Shown here one piece after another: positions 33,946-42,820 of a DNA stretch of 54,352 nucleotides (position 1 is the first letter of the stretch; every line of letters begins with the position of its first letter). The notes beneath the pieces are model-generated. The model saw only the letters and a list, made by a program, of their open reading frames with translations, did not search any database and was not told where the DNA came from. The position numbers and the translations under genes are program-made. The stretch comes from Sphingomonadales bacterium BRH_c42 (GTDB lineage Bacteria; Pseudomonadota; Alphaproteobacteria; Sphingomonadales; Sphingomonadaceae): the NCBI GenBank assembly GCA_001516125.1, contig LOEX01000052.1, forward strand, positions 1 to 54,352, written 5' to 3'.

Positions 33946-34874
33946 TCTATATCGTAATTATGATCTTCAACTCGCGACCATGCGCCTGGCGACTGGTTGC
34001 GGAACCAGGTATATTGCCGCTTGGCATACTGGCGCGTCGCCTGCTTGCCAGCGACGATCGTTTGGGCGCGGTCAAGCTCGCCTTTCAGATGTGCCGCAAT
34101 CTCGCGCACGCCGATCGCGCGCATGACGGGCAGGTCGGCTGACAGGCATCGCGCCAGCAGCGCCTCAACCTCGGCGATGGCCCCGCGTTCCAGCATCGCT
34201 TCGAAACGCCGTTCGCAGCGCTCATAAAGCCATTCGCGCCGCGGTAGCAGCACCGCTGCGTGGAGATCGACCTGTTTGCCAATTCCGCCCTCGCTGTCGC
34301 GCTGCCAGGCTGACATCGGCCTGCCCGTCGATCGCACCACCTCCAGCGCGCGCGCGATTCGCTGCCGGTCAGCGGGGGCAAGCGCGGCGTGACGCTCCGG
34401 ATCCTCCATCGCCAGCGCGGCATAGGCCTGTTCGGTCGGCATGGCGCGGACTGCCGCGCGGATCGCCGGGTCGATTTCAGGGATGGGCGCGATCCCGTCC
34501 ATCAGCGTGCGCAGGTAGAGCCCGGTGCCGCCGCACAAGATCGGCACTGCGCCTGCACTTTGGACGCGCCCGATCTCGGCCCGGGCGGCAATGGCCCAAT
34601 CCGCCGCCGAGCAGGCTGCTGCGCCGTCCCACGCTCCAAACAGGCGGTGCTCGACGCCGCGCATTTCCTCTGGCGAGGGGCGCGCGCTCAGGACGCGCAG
34701 ATCGGTATAGACCTGCGCGCTGTCAGCATTGATCACAACGCCGTCGCGCCCTCGATTGCGCAGGGCCAGCGCCAGTCGCACCGCCAATTCGCTCTTGCCG
34801 CTGGCGGTCGGCCCTGCAATGAGCGCGAGCGGCGGCTTATCGCTATCAGGTTCCGGAGTAGCAGAAGTGCCCAT
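33915..34874 (-). CDS. miaA: tRNA dimethylallyltransferase
   Basis: A 319-residue enzyme that transfers dimethylallyl to A37 of UNN-reading tRNAs. P-loop [18 protein letters not shown] (about 15-32), [36 protein letters not shown], the [17 protein letters not shown] segment and the C-terminal [14 protein letters not shown] are all MiaA signatures. The ATG at 34874 has GAGG six bases upstream; the frame stays open another 730 bases opposite serB, but that extension has antisense composition. Its start overlaps the start of serB on the other strand, and its 3' end carries the ilvB leader ORF. Confidence 0.95.
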   Translation of the reverse strand: MGTSATPEPDSDKPPLALIAGPTASGKSELAVRLALALRNRGRDGVVINADSAQVYTDLRVLSARPSPEEMRGVEHRLFGAWDGAAACSAADWAIAARAEIGRVQSAGAVPILCGGTGLYLRTLMDGIAPIPEIDPAIRAAVRAMPTEQAYAALAMEDPERHAALAPADRQRIARALEVVRSTGRPMSAWQRDSEGGIGKQVDLHAAVLLPRREWLYERCERRFEAMLERGAIAEVEALLARCLSADLPVMRAIGVREIAAHLKGELDRAQTIVAGKQATRQYAKRQYTWFRNQSPGAWSRVEDHNYDIECIFASLLQS

Positions 34875-35742
34875 CGCCCGCCTCATAGCAGACCCGGCCA
34901 TCATGGAAACTTTCCTCGAAGCGCCGCCGCAGTGGCTCATCGATGAAGGCGTGGCATTCTCGGCGCAACAGGTCGGGGGCGACCTGTTCGAGCTCGATTG
35001 GCCCGCCGAAAACCCGGACGTTCTGAACCGCGTCCTTGACGAATTGATACGCCCCGATGCGATGCTGATAAGCGACCGGGGCTTTGCGGTCCCCCGGCTG
35101 TTCGTCTCGGACATGGATTCGACCATGATCGGGCAGGAATGCATCGACGAGCTCGCCGATTTCGCCGGGATCAAACACCAGATCGCCGCGATTACCGAGC
35201 GCGCAATGCAGGGCGAACTCGATTTCGAAAGCGCGCTGCGTGAACGGGTGATGCTGCTGCGCGATCTTTCCGAAGGTGCGATCCTTGAATGCCTCAATAC
35301 GCGGATCGAACCGGTGCCTGGCGCAGCCACTTTGGTGGCGACGCTCAAGGCGCATGGCTGCCGCACGGTGCTGGTAACGGGAGGCTTCCACCAGTTCGCC
35401 GATCCAGTGGCCGATTTGCTGGGTTTCGACCGTGTGGTCGGAAACCGCCTCGCGATCGAGGACGGGGCGCTGACCGGCGATCTGGTCGGCTCGATCACCG
35501 ACAGCAGCGTCAAGAAATCGGTACTGGTCGAGGAAGCCGCGCAATTGGGCGACGATGTGGTAACGCTCGCCACCGGGGACGGCGCCAACGACATCCCAAT
35601 GATCAAGGCGGCGACCTATGGCATTGCCTACCATGCCAAGCCGCGTGCGCGCGCCGCTGCCAACGGGTGGATCGACCGCGGCGATCTGACTGCCGTGCTC
35701 AAGTTGCTGGGCATCCCCGAACAGGACTGGACGCAACGCTGA
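34867..35742 (+). CDS. serB: Phosphoserine phosphatase
   Basis: A 291-residue HAD-superfamily enzyme for the last step of serine synthesis. Motif I is [20 protein letters not shown] (nucleophile Asp in DMDST), motif II Thr/Ser in [15 protein letters not shown], motif III LVEEAAQ...Lys, and motif [17 protein letters not shown]. The N-terminal 80 residues are the ACT-like region of longer SerB proteins. The GTG at 34867 has GGAG eight bases upstream; ATGs at 34819 and 34903 are alternatives. With this start its first 8 bases are the reverse complement of the first 8 bases of miaA. Confidence 0.93.
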   Translation: MPIARLIADPAIMETFLEAPPQWLIDEGVAFSAQQVGGDLFELDWPAENPDVLNRVLDELIRPDAMLISDRGFAVPRLFVSDMDSTMIGQECIDELADFAGIKHQIAAITERAMQGELDFESALRERVMLLRDLSEGAILECLNTRIEPVPGAATLVATLKAHGCRTVLVTGGFHQFADPVADLLGFDRVVGNRLAIEDGALTGDLVGSITDSSVKKSVLVEEAAQLGDDVVTLATGDGANDIPMIKAATYGIAYHAKPRARAAANGWIDRGDLTAVLKLLGIPEQDWTQR

Positions 35743-35774
35743 ATCAGGCACAGGGCCAGACGCAAACTTGCGCT

Positions 35775-35815
35775 TTTCAATTGCGGATTGAAACCATATA
35801 TTGACAATCATGTCA
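35775..35815 (+). promoter_or_regulatory. Two palindromic operator-like sites before coq4
   Basis: TTTCAAT-TGCGG-ATTGAAA (35775-35793) is a perfect 7-bp inverted repeat, and TGACA-ATCA-TGTCA (35802-35815) a perfect 5-bp inverted repeat eight bases later. A possible promoter, TTGCGC (35769) to CCATAT (35793) with 18 bases between, overlaps the first palindrome, and the second would lie at the transcription start. This layout suits a repressor; no regulator gene is adjacent. Confidence 0.5.
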
Positions 35816-35829
35816 GTAACAGGGCGCTC

Positions 35830-36672
35830 ATGATGACCCACGCCGATCCAGAACTTGCCAATGCCGTCGGGACGGAATGCGCCCCTGATGGCACGCCGCT
35901 GCGTGCTTCCGATCGCCCCAAGCCAAAGTACGAGCCGCTCAAGGCCTGGCACCATTTTCGCATCCTGCTCAAGGACAAGGAAAACACCGCCGAGGTGTTC
36001 AAGATTTTCGACGCGCTACCGTCGAAGGATTTCATGCGGCGCGTGCGAGCGCTGACGCTGAGTGCACAGGGCGAAGATTTGCGTGCGCGCGAGCGCAGCC
36101 TTCCTGCCATCCTTGACGATCACGAGGCCTTGCGCAGATTGCCCAAGGGCTCGGTCGCACATGCCTATTGCGATTTCATGGAGCGTGAAGGGCTGTCCGC
36201 TGCGGGTCTGGTGGAAGAATCGGAAAAGTCGGGCCGTCCGATCTATGACGATCTGGTGCAATGGTACGGCTTCCGCCTGCGCGACACACACGATCTGATG
36301 CACGTCCTCACCGGGTATGGCCGCGATGCCCTAGGCGAGCAATGCGTTCTGCTGTTCACCCACGGGCAGAACCCCAGCCATGGGCACCTGCTGCTTGGTT
36401 ATGCGGGCGCCTGGCACATGAAGGGGCTGGTCAAGAGCAGCGCTCCGGTGCTCAAGGCGGTGCGCCAGGCGCATCAGACCGGGCGTGCGTGCCCCTCGTT
36501 GGTGGGGATGTCGATCACCGATCTTCTGGCGATGGACCTTGGCGAAGCGCGCCGCAAACTGGGCATACCTGAGCCGGACCGGTATCATGAGTGCCACCGC
36601 GTATGGAGCAGCGAGGGGATCGATCCCTACGATCTTCTCGCCCCGCGCCAGCCGCAGACGCTGGCGGCCTGA
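35830..36672 (+). CDS. Coq4-family ubiquinone biosynthesis protein
   Basis: A 280-residue protein with the Coq4 signature RDTHDLMHVLTGYGRDALGE (about 157-176): HDxxH followed 11 residues later by Glu, which binds zinc. Coq4 was long treated as a scaffold for ubiquinone synthesis; recent work on the human protein assigns C1 oxidative decarboxylation of the quinone ring. ALPSKDFMRRVRALTLSAQG and YGFRLRDTHD match the alphaproteobacterial branch. The start was placed at the first of two ATGs (35830, 35833); the frame is open to 35788 but that part covers the promoter. Convergent with DUF3052, seven bases apart. Confidence 0.85.
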   Translation: MMTHADPELANAVGTECAPDGTPLRASDRPKPKYEPLKAWHHFRILLKDKENTAEVFKIFDALPSKDFMRRVRALTLSAQGEDLRARERSLPAILDDHEALRRLPKGSVAHAYCDFMEREGLSAAGLVEESEKSGRPIYDDLVQWYGFRLRDTHDLMHVLTGYGRDALGEQCVLLFTHGQNPSHGHLLLGYAGAWHMKGLVKSSAPVLKAVRQAHQTGRACPSLVGMSITDLLAMDLGEARRKLGIPEPDRYHECHRVWSSEGIDPYDLLAPRQPQTLAA

Positions 36673-36679
36673 GTTTTCC

Positions 36680-37087
36680 TCAGCGCAGTTCCTTGCGGAT
36701 CACCAGTTTGAGACCCGACCAGGTTTCGTCCACCGCGCAGACCTTGGTATCGACTAACCCCAGCGGCAGGCACACCTCACGGATCGTGTCTTCGGTGATG
36801 TCAGTCGGCATTTTGGATGCCTGTTTGGGCCAGCTGACCCAGATCTGCCCATCGGGCGCGATCTGGCCTCGCAAGGACGTGAGCAGATGTTCGAGCTCGG
36901 CGCGTTCGATGACGAAGACATGCGCGGCGTCAATGCCCGCGGCAGGATCGGCGACGAAGATCAGATCCAGCGCATATTCGTCGATCTCGTCCTGAACGCT
37001 TTCGGGCATGGCGTAAAACCACACGCGCTGCCCGTCCCGCAGGCTGAGCTTCTTTACCAGCGGTGTGCCCGAATAGCCTGCGGTCAT
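36680..37087 (-). CDS. DUF3052 family protein
   Basis: A 135-residue soluble protein: TAGYSGTPLVKKLSLRDGQRVWFYAMPESV is the DUF3052 N-terminal signature (GYSGTPL-x-KKL), DLIFVADPAAGIDAAHVFV and GQIWVSWPKQASKMPTDITEDTIREVCLPLGLVDTKVCAVDETWSGLKLVIRKE complete the domain. Function unknown; members are common in Proteobacteria and Actinobacteria. The start at 37087 begins the conserved domain; the ORF extends into a dispersed repeat. Confidence 0.82.
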   Translation of the reverse strand: MTAGYSGTPLVKKLSLRDGQRVWFYAMPESVQDEIDEYALDLIFVADPAAGIDAAHVFVIERAELEHLLTSLRGQIAPDGQIWVSWPKQASKMPTDITEDTIREVCLPLGLVDTKVCAVDETWSGLKLVIRKELR

Positions 37088-37100
37088 TATGATCCTCCCC

Positions 37101-37125
37101 GTTCGCCCTGAGCTTGTCGAAGGGC
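37101..37125 (-). repeat. Dispersed repeat, copy 1
   Basis: Minus-strand form GCCCTTCGACAAGCTCAGGG followed by CGAAC. The same element occurs inverted at 37164-37191 and again at 42784-42806. It is a short dispersed repeat common in Sphingomonadales (translated as RPELVEG on the other strand). It sits directly before the DUF3052 start codon. Confidence 0.85.
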
Positions 37126-37163
37126 TGCTCTTCACTTCAGATGACGCGCCGGAAGAAAGTGCG

Positions 37164-37191
37164 GTGCTTCGACAAGCTCAGCATGAGCGGG
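37164..37191 (+). repeat. Dispersed repeat, copy 2 (inverted to copy 1)
   Basis: GTGCTTCGACAAGCTCAGCA followed by TGAGCGGG. Copies 1 and 2 face each other with 38 bases between, so the RNA can form a long stem (GCTTGTCGAAG with CTTCGACAAGC). It begins nine bases after the purL stop and may serve as its transcript end. Confidence 0.85.
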
Positions 37192-37199
37192 TGATTTAT

Positions 37200-39455
37200 T
37201 CACCCCTCCATCCACTCGCGGAAGAAACTCTCGTGCGCAGCGCGCAAGGCGGTGAGGGGGACTTCGGCAATCATAGTCGCTTCGTCGGGGCCCACCCAGA
37301 TAGAATCATCGCCGGTCCAGCCGATGAAGCAGCAACCGATGCCCGCGTTGCGTGCGAGATTTTCGACCACATGGAATTGCAACGGTTCGGTGACGATGTA
37401 GCGCGCCTGGTTTTCCGCAAACAGCGACCAGGCGTGTCTTGTCCTCTCGCTGTCTACCAGATCTTCGAACGAAGTCGTGTGCAGCCGCGCCCCGATATTT
37501 CCAGCCAGCGCCATTTCGGTCACCGCCACAAGTATGCCGCCGTCCGAGACGTCATGCACCGCGGTTACCAATCCGCTTTCGATCAGCATCCGAACAAATT
37601 CACCGTTGCGGCGTTCGCGATCGAGATCGACGCGAGGGGGAGCGCCCGCCTTTATCGCGTGGCAAACCTCGAGCCATTTCGACTGGCCGATTTCCGGTTC
37701 CGCCGCACCGTCCGCGCCGATCAGCAGGATTCGCTCTGCCTCGCCCTTGAGCGCGATGGTGGCCATGCGCGCATAATCCTCGATGATGCCAACCCCGCCA
37801 ATTGCAGGCGTGGGGAGGATTGCGCTGCCGCCGCCTGTTGCCTTGCTCTCGTTATAGAGGCTCACATTCCCGCTCACGATCGGGAAGTCGAGTGCGCGGC
37901 AGGCATCGCCCATGCCGTCAAGCGCGTGGACCAGTTGCGCCATGATCTCGGGGCGCTGCGGATTGCCGAAGTTGAGGCAATTGGTCACCGCCAGCGGACG
38001 CGCACCCACCGCGCACAGGTTGCGGTAAGCCTCGGCAATCGCCTGCTTCCCCCCCTCGTAGGGGTCGGCATAGACATAGCGCGGGGTGCAATCGGTGGTG
38101 ATCGCCAGCGCCTTCTTCGTGCCGTGAATACGCACCACGCCTGCATCGCCGCCGGTCTGGAGCGTGTCGGCACCGACCTGGCTGTCATACTGCTCGTAAA
38201 TCCAGCGTTTGGAGGCAAGCGCCGGGCTGGCCATCAGCTTGAGCAGGTCCGCGCCGATATCGCTGCTTTCGGGCACTTCGCCCAGCGGTTTGACCTGTGC
38301 CCAGGCCTTGTATTCCTCGCGGCTGAGGTAGGGCCGGTCATAAAGCGGCGCATCGGCTGCAAGCGGGCCCAGCGGAATATCGCACACCACTTCGCCGTTC
38401 CATTCGAGCACCATATGCTGCGTATCGGTGACTTCGCCGATCACCGCGAAATCGAGCTCCCACTTGCGGAAGATCGCCTCGGCTTGTTGCTCGGCGCCGG
38501 GCTTGAGCACCATGAGCATCCGCTCCTGGCTTTCGCTCAGCATCATCTCGTAAGGCGTCATCCCCGCTTCGCGGCACGGGACCTTGTTCATGTCGAGCCG
38601 GATACCGCTCTTGCCGCCCGTCGCCATTTCGACGCTGGAGCTGGTCAGCCCGGCCGCGCCCATATCCTGGATCGCGACGATCGCATCGGTCGCCATCAGT
38701 TCAAGGCACGCCTCGATCAACAGCTTCTCGGTGAAGGGATCGCCAACCTGTACCGTGGGCCGCTTGGCTTCTGCATCCTCAGCGAAATCGGCGCTGGCCA
38801 TGGTTGCGCCGTGGATGCCGTCGCGCCCGGTCTTGCTGCCGACATAGACGATCGGATTGCCCACGCCCGTTGCCGCGCTGTAGAAAATCCGGTCTGCGTC
38901 GGCGACGCCAACGGTCATCGCGTTGACCAGGATATTGCCGTCATAGGCAGGATCGAAGTTCGTCTCTCCCGCAATCGTCGGCACGCCCACGCAGTTGCCG
39001 TATCCGCCAATCCCCGCGACCACGCCCTTGACGAGGTGCTGCATCTTCGGGTGATCGGGCCGCCCGAAGCGCAGCGCGTTGGCATTCGCGATCGGTCGCG
39101 CGCCCATGGTGAAGACATCGCGCAATATGCCGCCCACGCCTGTCGCCGCGCCCTGATATGGCTCGATATAGCTGGGGTGGTTGTGGCTCTCCATCTTGAA
39201 GATGGCGGCCTGGTTATCGCCAATGTCGATCACGCCCGCGTTCTCGCCCGGGCCGCAGATCACCCACGGGGCTTCGGTCGGCAGCTTCTTCAGGTGCAGG
39301 CGGCTGCTCTTGTACGAACAGTGCTCGCTCCACATGACCGAGAAGATGCCCAGTTCGACAAGGTTGGGCTCGCGCCCCAGCGCGTGCAGCACGCGGTCAT
39401 ATTCCTCGGGGCTGAGCCCGTGCGATTCGACGATTTCGGGCGTGATCTGAGGCAT
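37200..39455 (-). CDS. purL: Phosphoribosylformylglycinamidine synthase subunit PurL
   Basis: A 751-residue FGAM synthase of the small type that works with PurQ and PurS (neither is nearby). [15 protein letters not shown] (about 38-52) is the active-site His region, [12 protein letters not shown] the nucleotide loop, and [28 protein letters not shown] the metal-binding region. SGNVSLYNE and [22 protein letters not shown] are the repeat of the AIRS-like fold. It converts FGAR to FGAM in purine synthesis. Stand-alone on the minus strand. Confidence 0.97.
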   Translation of the reverse strand: MPQITPEIVESHGLSPEEYDRVLHALGREPNLVELGIFSVMWSEHCSYKSSRLHLKKLPTEAPWVICGPGENAGVIDIGDNQAAIFKMESHNHPSYIEPYQGAATGVGGILRDVFTMGARPIANANALRFGRPDHPKMQHLVKGVVAGIGGYGNCVGVPTIAGETNFDPAYDGNILVNAMTVGVADADRIFYSAATGVGNPIVYVGSKTGRDGIHGATMASADFAEDAEAKRPTVQVGDPFTEKLLIEACLELMATDAIVAIQDMGAAGLTSSSVEMATGGKSGIRLDMNKVPCREAGMTPYEMMLSESQERMLMVLKPGAEQQAEAIFRKWELDFAVIGEVTDTQHMVLEWNGEVVCDIPLGPLAADAPLYDRPYLSREEYKAWAQVKPLGEVPESSDIGADLLKLMASPALASKRWIYEQYDSQVGADTLQTGGDAGVVRIHGTKKALAITTDCTPRYVYADPYEGGKQAIAEAYRNLCAVGARPLAVTNCLNFGNPQRPEIMAQLVHALDGMGDACRALDFPIVSGNVSLYNESKATGGGSAILPTPAIGGVGIIEDYARMATIALKGEAERILLIGADGAAEPEIGQSKWLEVCHAIKAGAPPRVDLDRERRNGEFVRMLIESGLVTAVHDVSDGGILVAVTEMALAGNIGARLHTTSFEDLVDSERTRHAWSLFAENQARYIVTEPLQFHVVENLARNAGIGCCFIGWTGDDSIWVGPDEATMIAEVPLTALRAAHESFFREWMEG

Positions 39456-39488
39456 GACCGCGCCCTTAGCGAGGTGCGTGCCCTGTCG

Positions 39489-40145
39489 CTAGTCCCGCGG
39501 GCGTTTGTGCCTGCGATTTGTCCCCACCCAGCGCGCCAGCAGCGTGGCGACGGCGTAGGCGGCCAGCGCTTGCAGATAGAGCGACAGGCTGACCTCTGCG
39601 GGGACCGGTCCGAACCAGTTTAACGCCTGCATCGCCAGCAATACGACCAGCAGCACCAGCGGCGGGCCGATCGGCCCGCGCGTCTGCCTGATGTACCACC
39701 AGAATGCGCCCAGGGTGATCAGGAGTTCGAGTGGTATGGCCAGTGCGGGAACGTTCCACAGGCCCAAACCGTATGCCGTGTTTCCGCCCGCCAGCGTAAG
39801 ATCGGGCCGGTGCGTCAGGAAATCGAGTGCCCAGTGCGACAGCACAACCAGCGCGGCAAGCGTGCCTGCCTTGCCATCGCGCAGCCAGGCAGTGACGATC
39901 AGCCCGAAAATCACCGCCCACACCGCGCTGCCCAGCAGGCTGTGCGTATAGGGCATGTAATAGAGATCGAAGGGCACCATCGCGGTCGCGCCTGGTTCGA
40001 TCCGCATTTTCTCGATGCCCAGGCTGGCGAACACGAAAAAGCCCCAGTCGACCAGTTGCCCGGCAATGAACAGCGTCCCAAGCCGGGGCGCGCGGGGGCT
40101 GATGGCGGCGGCAGCGAATGCCGGGGCGAAATGGCCTATGAACAT
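39489..40145 (-). CDS. Polytopic membrane protein, membrane-bound metal-dependent hydrolase-like
   Basis: A 218-residue protein with about six membrane helices. Conserved His and Asp residues occur at the membrane face: MFIGHFAPAF, LVDWGFF, YMPYTHSLLGS and VVLSHWALDFLTHRPDLTL, resembling the H-x(n)-H/D patterns of YdjM-type (DUF457) hydrolases. No experimentally fixed function. It starts right before the xseB side of the opposite strand and ends 33 bases after purL begins; not in an evident operon with purL. The membrane topology is sure, the hydrolase label less so. Confidence 0.65.
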   Translation of the reverse strand: MFIGHFAPAFAAAAISPRAPRLGTLFIAGQLVDWGFFVFASLGIEKMRIEPGATAMVPFDLYYMPYTHSLLGSAVWAVIFGLIVTAWLRDGKAGTLAALVVLSHWALDFLTHRPDLTLAGGNTAYGLGLWNVPALAIPLELLITLGAFWWYIRQTRGPIGPPLVLLVVLLAMQALNWFGPVPAEVSLSLYLQALAAYAVATLLARWVGTNRRHKRPRD

Positions 40146-40245
40146 GATCTATCCGGTTGACCTGAAATTGTTATGGCCGCTGCCCACTTCATCGATCAGC
40201 TCCTTACTGCCGATCCTAGCTTGACCGTGTGCGCCGTGCGGGTCA

Positions 40246-40521
40246 ATGCTTGTCAGCGAAAGGGGACAGGCCATCGGCGGGAACGGCGAAAATTCACAGC
40301 TCACCTTTGAACAGGCGCTCGCCGCGCTTGAAGAGATCGTGCAACGCCTTGAAAGCGGCGCGGTTCCGCTCGACGAATCGATCGCGCTGTATGAGAGGGG
40401 CGAGGCGCTGCGCAAGCAATGTCAGGCGCGGCTCGACACGGCGCAGCAGCGGATTGAGCGGATCGTGGCTGACCGCGAAGGCAGGCCAGGCGGCACCGTG
40501 CCGCTTGATGGCGAAGTTTGA
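40246..40521 (+). CDS. xseB: Exodeoxyribonuclease VII small subunit
   Basis: A 91-residue XseB: LTFEQALAALEEIVQRLESGAVPLDESIALYERGEALRKQCQARLDTAQQRIERI is the whole conserved helical hairpin. It binds XseA to form the single-strand exonuclease. xseB followed directly by ispA is a common arrangement in Proteobacteria. The N-terminal 19 residues before the conserved part are poorly conserved, so the exact start is uncertain. Confidence 0.92.
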   Translation: MLVSERGQAIGGNGENSQLTFEQALAALEEIVQRLESGAVPLDESIALYERGEALRKQCQARLDTAQQRIERIVADREGRPGGTVPLDGEV

Positions 40522-40527
40522 TCTGCG

Positions 40528-41433
40528 ATGCTGGCCGAAATCGACGCCGATCGACTGGAGGATCAGTTCCTGCGCATCCAGCGCGAGATCGATTCGGTGT
40601 TCGATGCCTTTCTTCCCGTCACCAATGAACCGCGCGCGCGCCTGATCGAGGCAATGCGCTATGCCGCGATCGGCAGCGGCAAACGTATTCGTCCGCTGCT
40701 TCTGGTCGGCACGGCGGAAATCTTCGGCGTCCACCGCGATGCCGCGCTGCGAGCGGCCTGTGCGATCGAGGCGATCCACGTCTATTCGCTGATCCATGAC
40801 GATCTGCCCTGCATGGACGACGATGACATGCGCCATGGCAAGCCCACAGTGCACAAGGCTTTCGACCAGGCGACCGCCGTGCTTGCGGGCGATGCGCTGC
40901 ACGCGCTGGCCTTCGAGATCCTGACGGACCGGGCAACCAGCAACGATCCGTTTTCCAGCGCCGAGATGGTCGAAACGCTCGCCCGGGCGAGCGGGATGAG
41001 CGGCATGGCGGGCGGGCAGATGATGGACATGGCCGCCGTGGGGGCGGCATTCGACCTGCGCACGGTCACCCGTTTGCAACAGCTCAAGACCGGGGCGTTG
41101 CTCGCGGCGGCGGTAGAAATGGGCGCGATCCTGGGGCGCGTTGCGCCCGAGGGGCGCGCGCACTTGCGCGCCTATGCACGCGATATCGGCCTGGCGTTCC
41201 AGATCGCCGATGACCTGCTCGATCACGAGGGCGATCCGAAAAGGACGGGCAAGGCGGTGCGCAAGGACGAAGGGCAGGGCAAAGCCACCTTCGTCAGCCT
41301 GATGGGGGCCGACAAGGCGCGCGAACAGGCCGATGCCCTGGTCGAACAGGCGATCGGGCATCTTGCAGGCCACGGCGATGAGGCCTGGCTGCTGCGCGCA
41401 TTGGCGCGCTTCATCGTGGAGAGAGACAGGTGA
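40528..41433 (+). CDS. ispA: Farnesyl diphosphate synthase (polyprenyl synthetase)
   Basis: A 301-residue isoprenyl diphosphate synthase. First aspartate-rich motif DDLPCMDDDDMRHGKPTVH, second DDLLDHEGDPKRTGK; GSGKRIRPLLLV binds the substrate diphosphate and MSGMAGGQMMDMAAVG is the central helix. Two residues between the Asp pairs (DDxxxxD) indicate the bacterial FPP synthase type. It makes C15 precursor for ubiquinone and undecaprenyl. Six bases after xseB and overlapping coaD (GTGA), so xseB-ispA-coaD form one operon. Confidence 0.94.
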   Translation: MLAEIDADRLEDQFLRIQREIDSVFDAFLPVTNEPRARLIEAMRYAAIGSGKRIRPLLLVGTAEIFGVHRDAALRAACAIEAIHVYSLIHDDLPCMDDDDMRHGKPTVHKAFDQATAVLAGDALHALAFEILTDRATSNDPFSSAEMVETLARASGMSGMAGGQMMDMAAVGAAFDLRTVTRLQQLKTGALLAAAVEMGAILGRVAPEGRAHLRAYARDIGLAFQIADDLLDHEGDPKRTGKAVRKDEGQGKATFVSLMGADKAREQADALVEQAIGHLAGHGDEAWLLRALARFIVERDR

Positions 41434-41954
41434 GCACAAGGGCATCCGAACGCATCGGCATCTATCCGGGCACTTTCGATCCGATGACTCTGGGCCATGC
41501 CGACATCATCCGGCGGGCGGCAAAGCTGGTCGACCGGCTGATCGTGGGCGTAACCACCAACCCGTCGAAGGACCCGATGTTCTCGACCGAAGAGCGGCTT
41601 GCGATGGTCGAGCGCGAGGTTGCGGCGCTCGGCATCGACAATGCCGAGGTGGTCGGGTTCAATGCGCTGCTGGTCAAATTCGCTCAGAAGCAGAAGGCGA
41701 ACGTGCTGGTCCGGGGCCTGCGCGCGGTGGCGGATTTCGAGTACGAATATCAGATGGCGGGCATGAACCAGCAGCTCGATCCCATGATCGAGACGGTATT
41801 TCTGATGGCCGACGTGTCGCTGCAACCGATCGCCTCCAAACTGGTCAAGGAAATCGCACTGTTCGGCGGCGACATCGCTCCGTTCGTCAGCGAAGCCGTG
41901 TGCCGCGATGTCGCGGCCCGGGTCGAACAAAGCGGACGGCTCGGTGATTATTGA
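41430..41954 (+). CDS. coaD: Phosphopantetheine adenylyltransferase
   Basis: A 174-residue nucleotidyltransferase for the fourth step of CoA synthesis. GIYPGTFDPMTLGHADIIRRA holds the T/HxGH motif (here TLGH), VLVRGLRAVADFEYEYQMAGMNQQL the substrate loop, and PIASKLVKEIALFGGDI the ATP-binding region. GTG start overlapping the ispA stop. Hexameric cytosolic enzyme in other bacteria. Confidence 0.95.
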   Translation: MSTRASERIGIYPGTFDPMTLGHADIIRRAAKLVDRLIVGVTTNPSKDPMFSTEERLAMVEREVAALGIDNAEVVGFNALLVKFAQKQKANVLVRGLRAVADFEYEYQMAGMNQQLDPMIETVFLMADVSLQPIASKLVKEIALFGGDIAPFVSEAVCRDVAARVEQSGRLGDY

Positions 41955-41970
41955 GCGGAGCCTTGCTGCA

Positions 41971-41984
41971 TGACTGTGCAGTCA
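41971..41984. promoter_or_regulatory. Palindrome in the coaD-ppi gap
   Basis: TGACTG-TG-CAGTCA, a perfect 6-bp inverted repeat with a 2-base centre, 84 bases before the cyclophilin gene. Operator-like, but with no promoter elements that I can assign. Confidence 0.3.
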
Positions 41985-42067
41985 ACCGGCATCATTCATT
42001 GCAGTGACAGTCGGCGCCCGCTAGAGCGCAGCCAACTCCAGCAGTTTCAGATTTGGTGAAGGTCCAG

Positions 42068-42745
42068 ATGTTTCGATCGCTTATTGCTTCCCTTTCAGCG
42101 CTCTCGCTCCTTGCCTTGCCGACTTTTGCGCTGGCGCAGGACGACGAGGATGCGCCGCCGCCCGCTCCACGCACATATGCGCCGGTCAATTTCAACATTG
42201 AGGAGGATCGCGACAATATCTGGTTCCTCGATCTTTCAAATGGCGAGCGGGTGGCCATCCGCCTGATGCCCGATTGGGCGCCTGGCCATGTCGAGCGGAT
42301 CAAGACGCTGACGCGCGAAGGATTTTACGACGGGGTCATCTTTCACCGCGTGATCGAAGGGTTCATGGCGCAAGGCGGCGACCCGACCGGGACCGGGCAG
42401 GGCGGTTCGCCGCTTCCCGATCTGGAGGCGGAGTTCAACCCGATGCCGCATGTGCGCGGCACGCTTTCGATGGCGCGCGCCGCCGATGAAAACAGCGCCA
42501 ACAGCCAGTTCTTCATCGTATTCTATCCGCGCTTCTCACTCGACAAACGTTACACCAATCTCGGGCGGGTGATCAGCAACATTGCCGCGGTCGATGCGAT
42601 CAATCGCGGTGAGCCGCCGGCTGAGCCGACACGGATTCTTCAGGCCTCGATCGCGTCGGACAACAAACCGGTGCCAGAGATTGCCCCACCGGCCGCCGAG
42701 GTAGAAATCACCGCCGATCTGCTCAACGCGCCGCTGGGTGAATAA
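42068..42745 (+). CDS. Exported cyclophilin-type peptidylprolyl isomerase
   Basis: A 225-residue exported PPIase. Signal peptide MFRSLIASLSALSLLALPTFALA (cleavage about 23), then an acidic/proline-rich spacer and the cyclophilin fold: IRLMPDWAPGHVERIKTLTREGFYDGVIFHRVIEGFMAQGGDPTGTGQGG (active-site Arg in FHRV), RGTLSMARAADENSANSQFFI and LDKRYTNLGRVISN. A tail of about 45 residues follows. It folds periplasmic proteins. ATG at 42068 has AAGG upstream. Confidence 0.92.
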   Translation: MFRSLIASLSALSLLALPTFALAQDDEDAPPPAPRTYAPVNFNIEEDRDNIWFLDLSNGERVAIRLMPDWAPGHVERIKTLTREGFYDGVIFHRVIEGFMAQGGDPTGTGQGGSPLPDLEAEFNPMPHVRGTLSMARAADENSANSQFFIVFYPRFSLDKRYTNLGRVISNIAAVDAINRGEPPAEPTRILQASIASDNKPVPEIAPPAAEVEITADLLNAPLGE

Positions 42746-42760
42746 GGCGGCCACGCCGCC
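42746..42760 (+). terminator. Hairpin after the cyclophilin gene
   Basis: GGCGGC-CAC-GCCGCC, a perfect 6-bp stem starting at the base after the TAA stop. No T-run follows, so its termination role is uncertain. Confidence 0.35.
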
Positions 42761-42783
42761 CGGGACCGCCCGACGACATGCGT

Positions 42784-42806
42784 GCCCTTCGACAGGCTCA
42801 GGGTGA
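42784..42806 (+). repeat. Dispersed repeat, copy 3
   Basis: GCCCTTCGACAGGCTCAGGG followed by TGA; differs from copy 1 (reverse complement) by A to G within ACAAG/ACAGG and C to T after GGG. It occupies the gap just before queA and may be the end of the preceding transcript. Confidence 0.85.
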
Positions 42807-42820
42807 TCGGTTTAGCGTTG

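Noticed and set aside
34875-35606. N-terminal extension of miaA by about 240 codons.
   Set aside because: The added part lies entirely antisense to serB and is rich in Ser and Arg with no recognisable domain. MiaA at 319 residues is full size.
37089-39623. An 844-codon plus-strand open frame opposite purL.
   Set aside because: It is longer than purL itself, but its translation has no domain motifs and is rich in Arg, Ala, His and Asp as antisense GC-rich frames are; purL has all family motifs.
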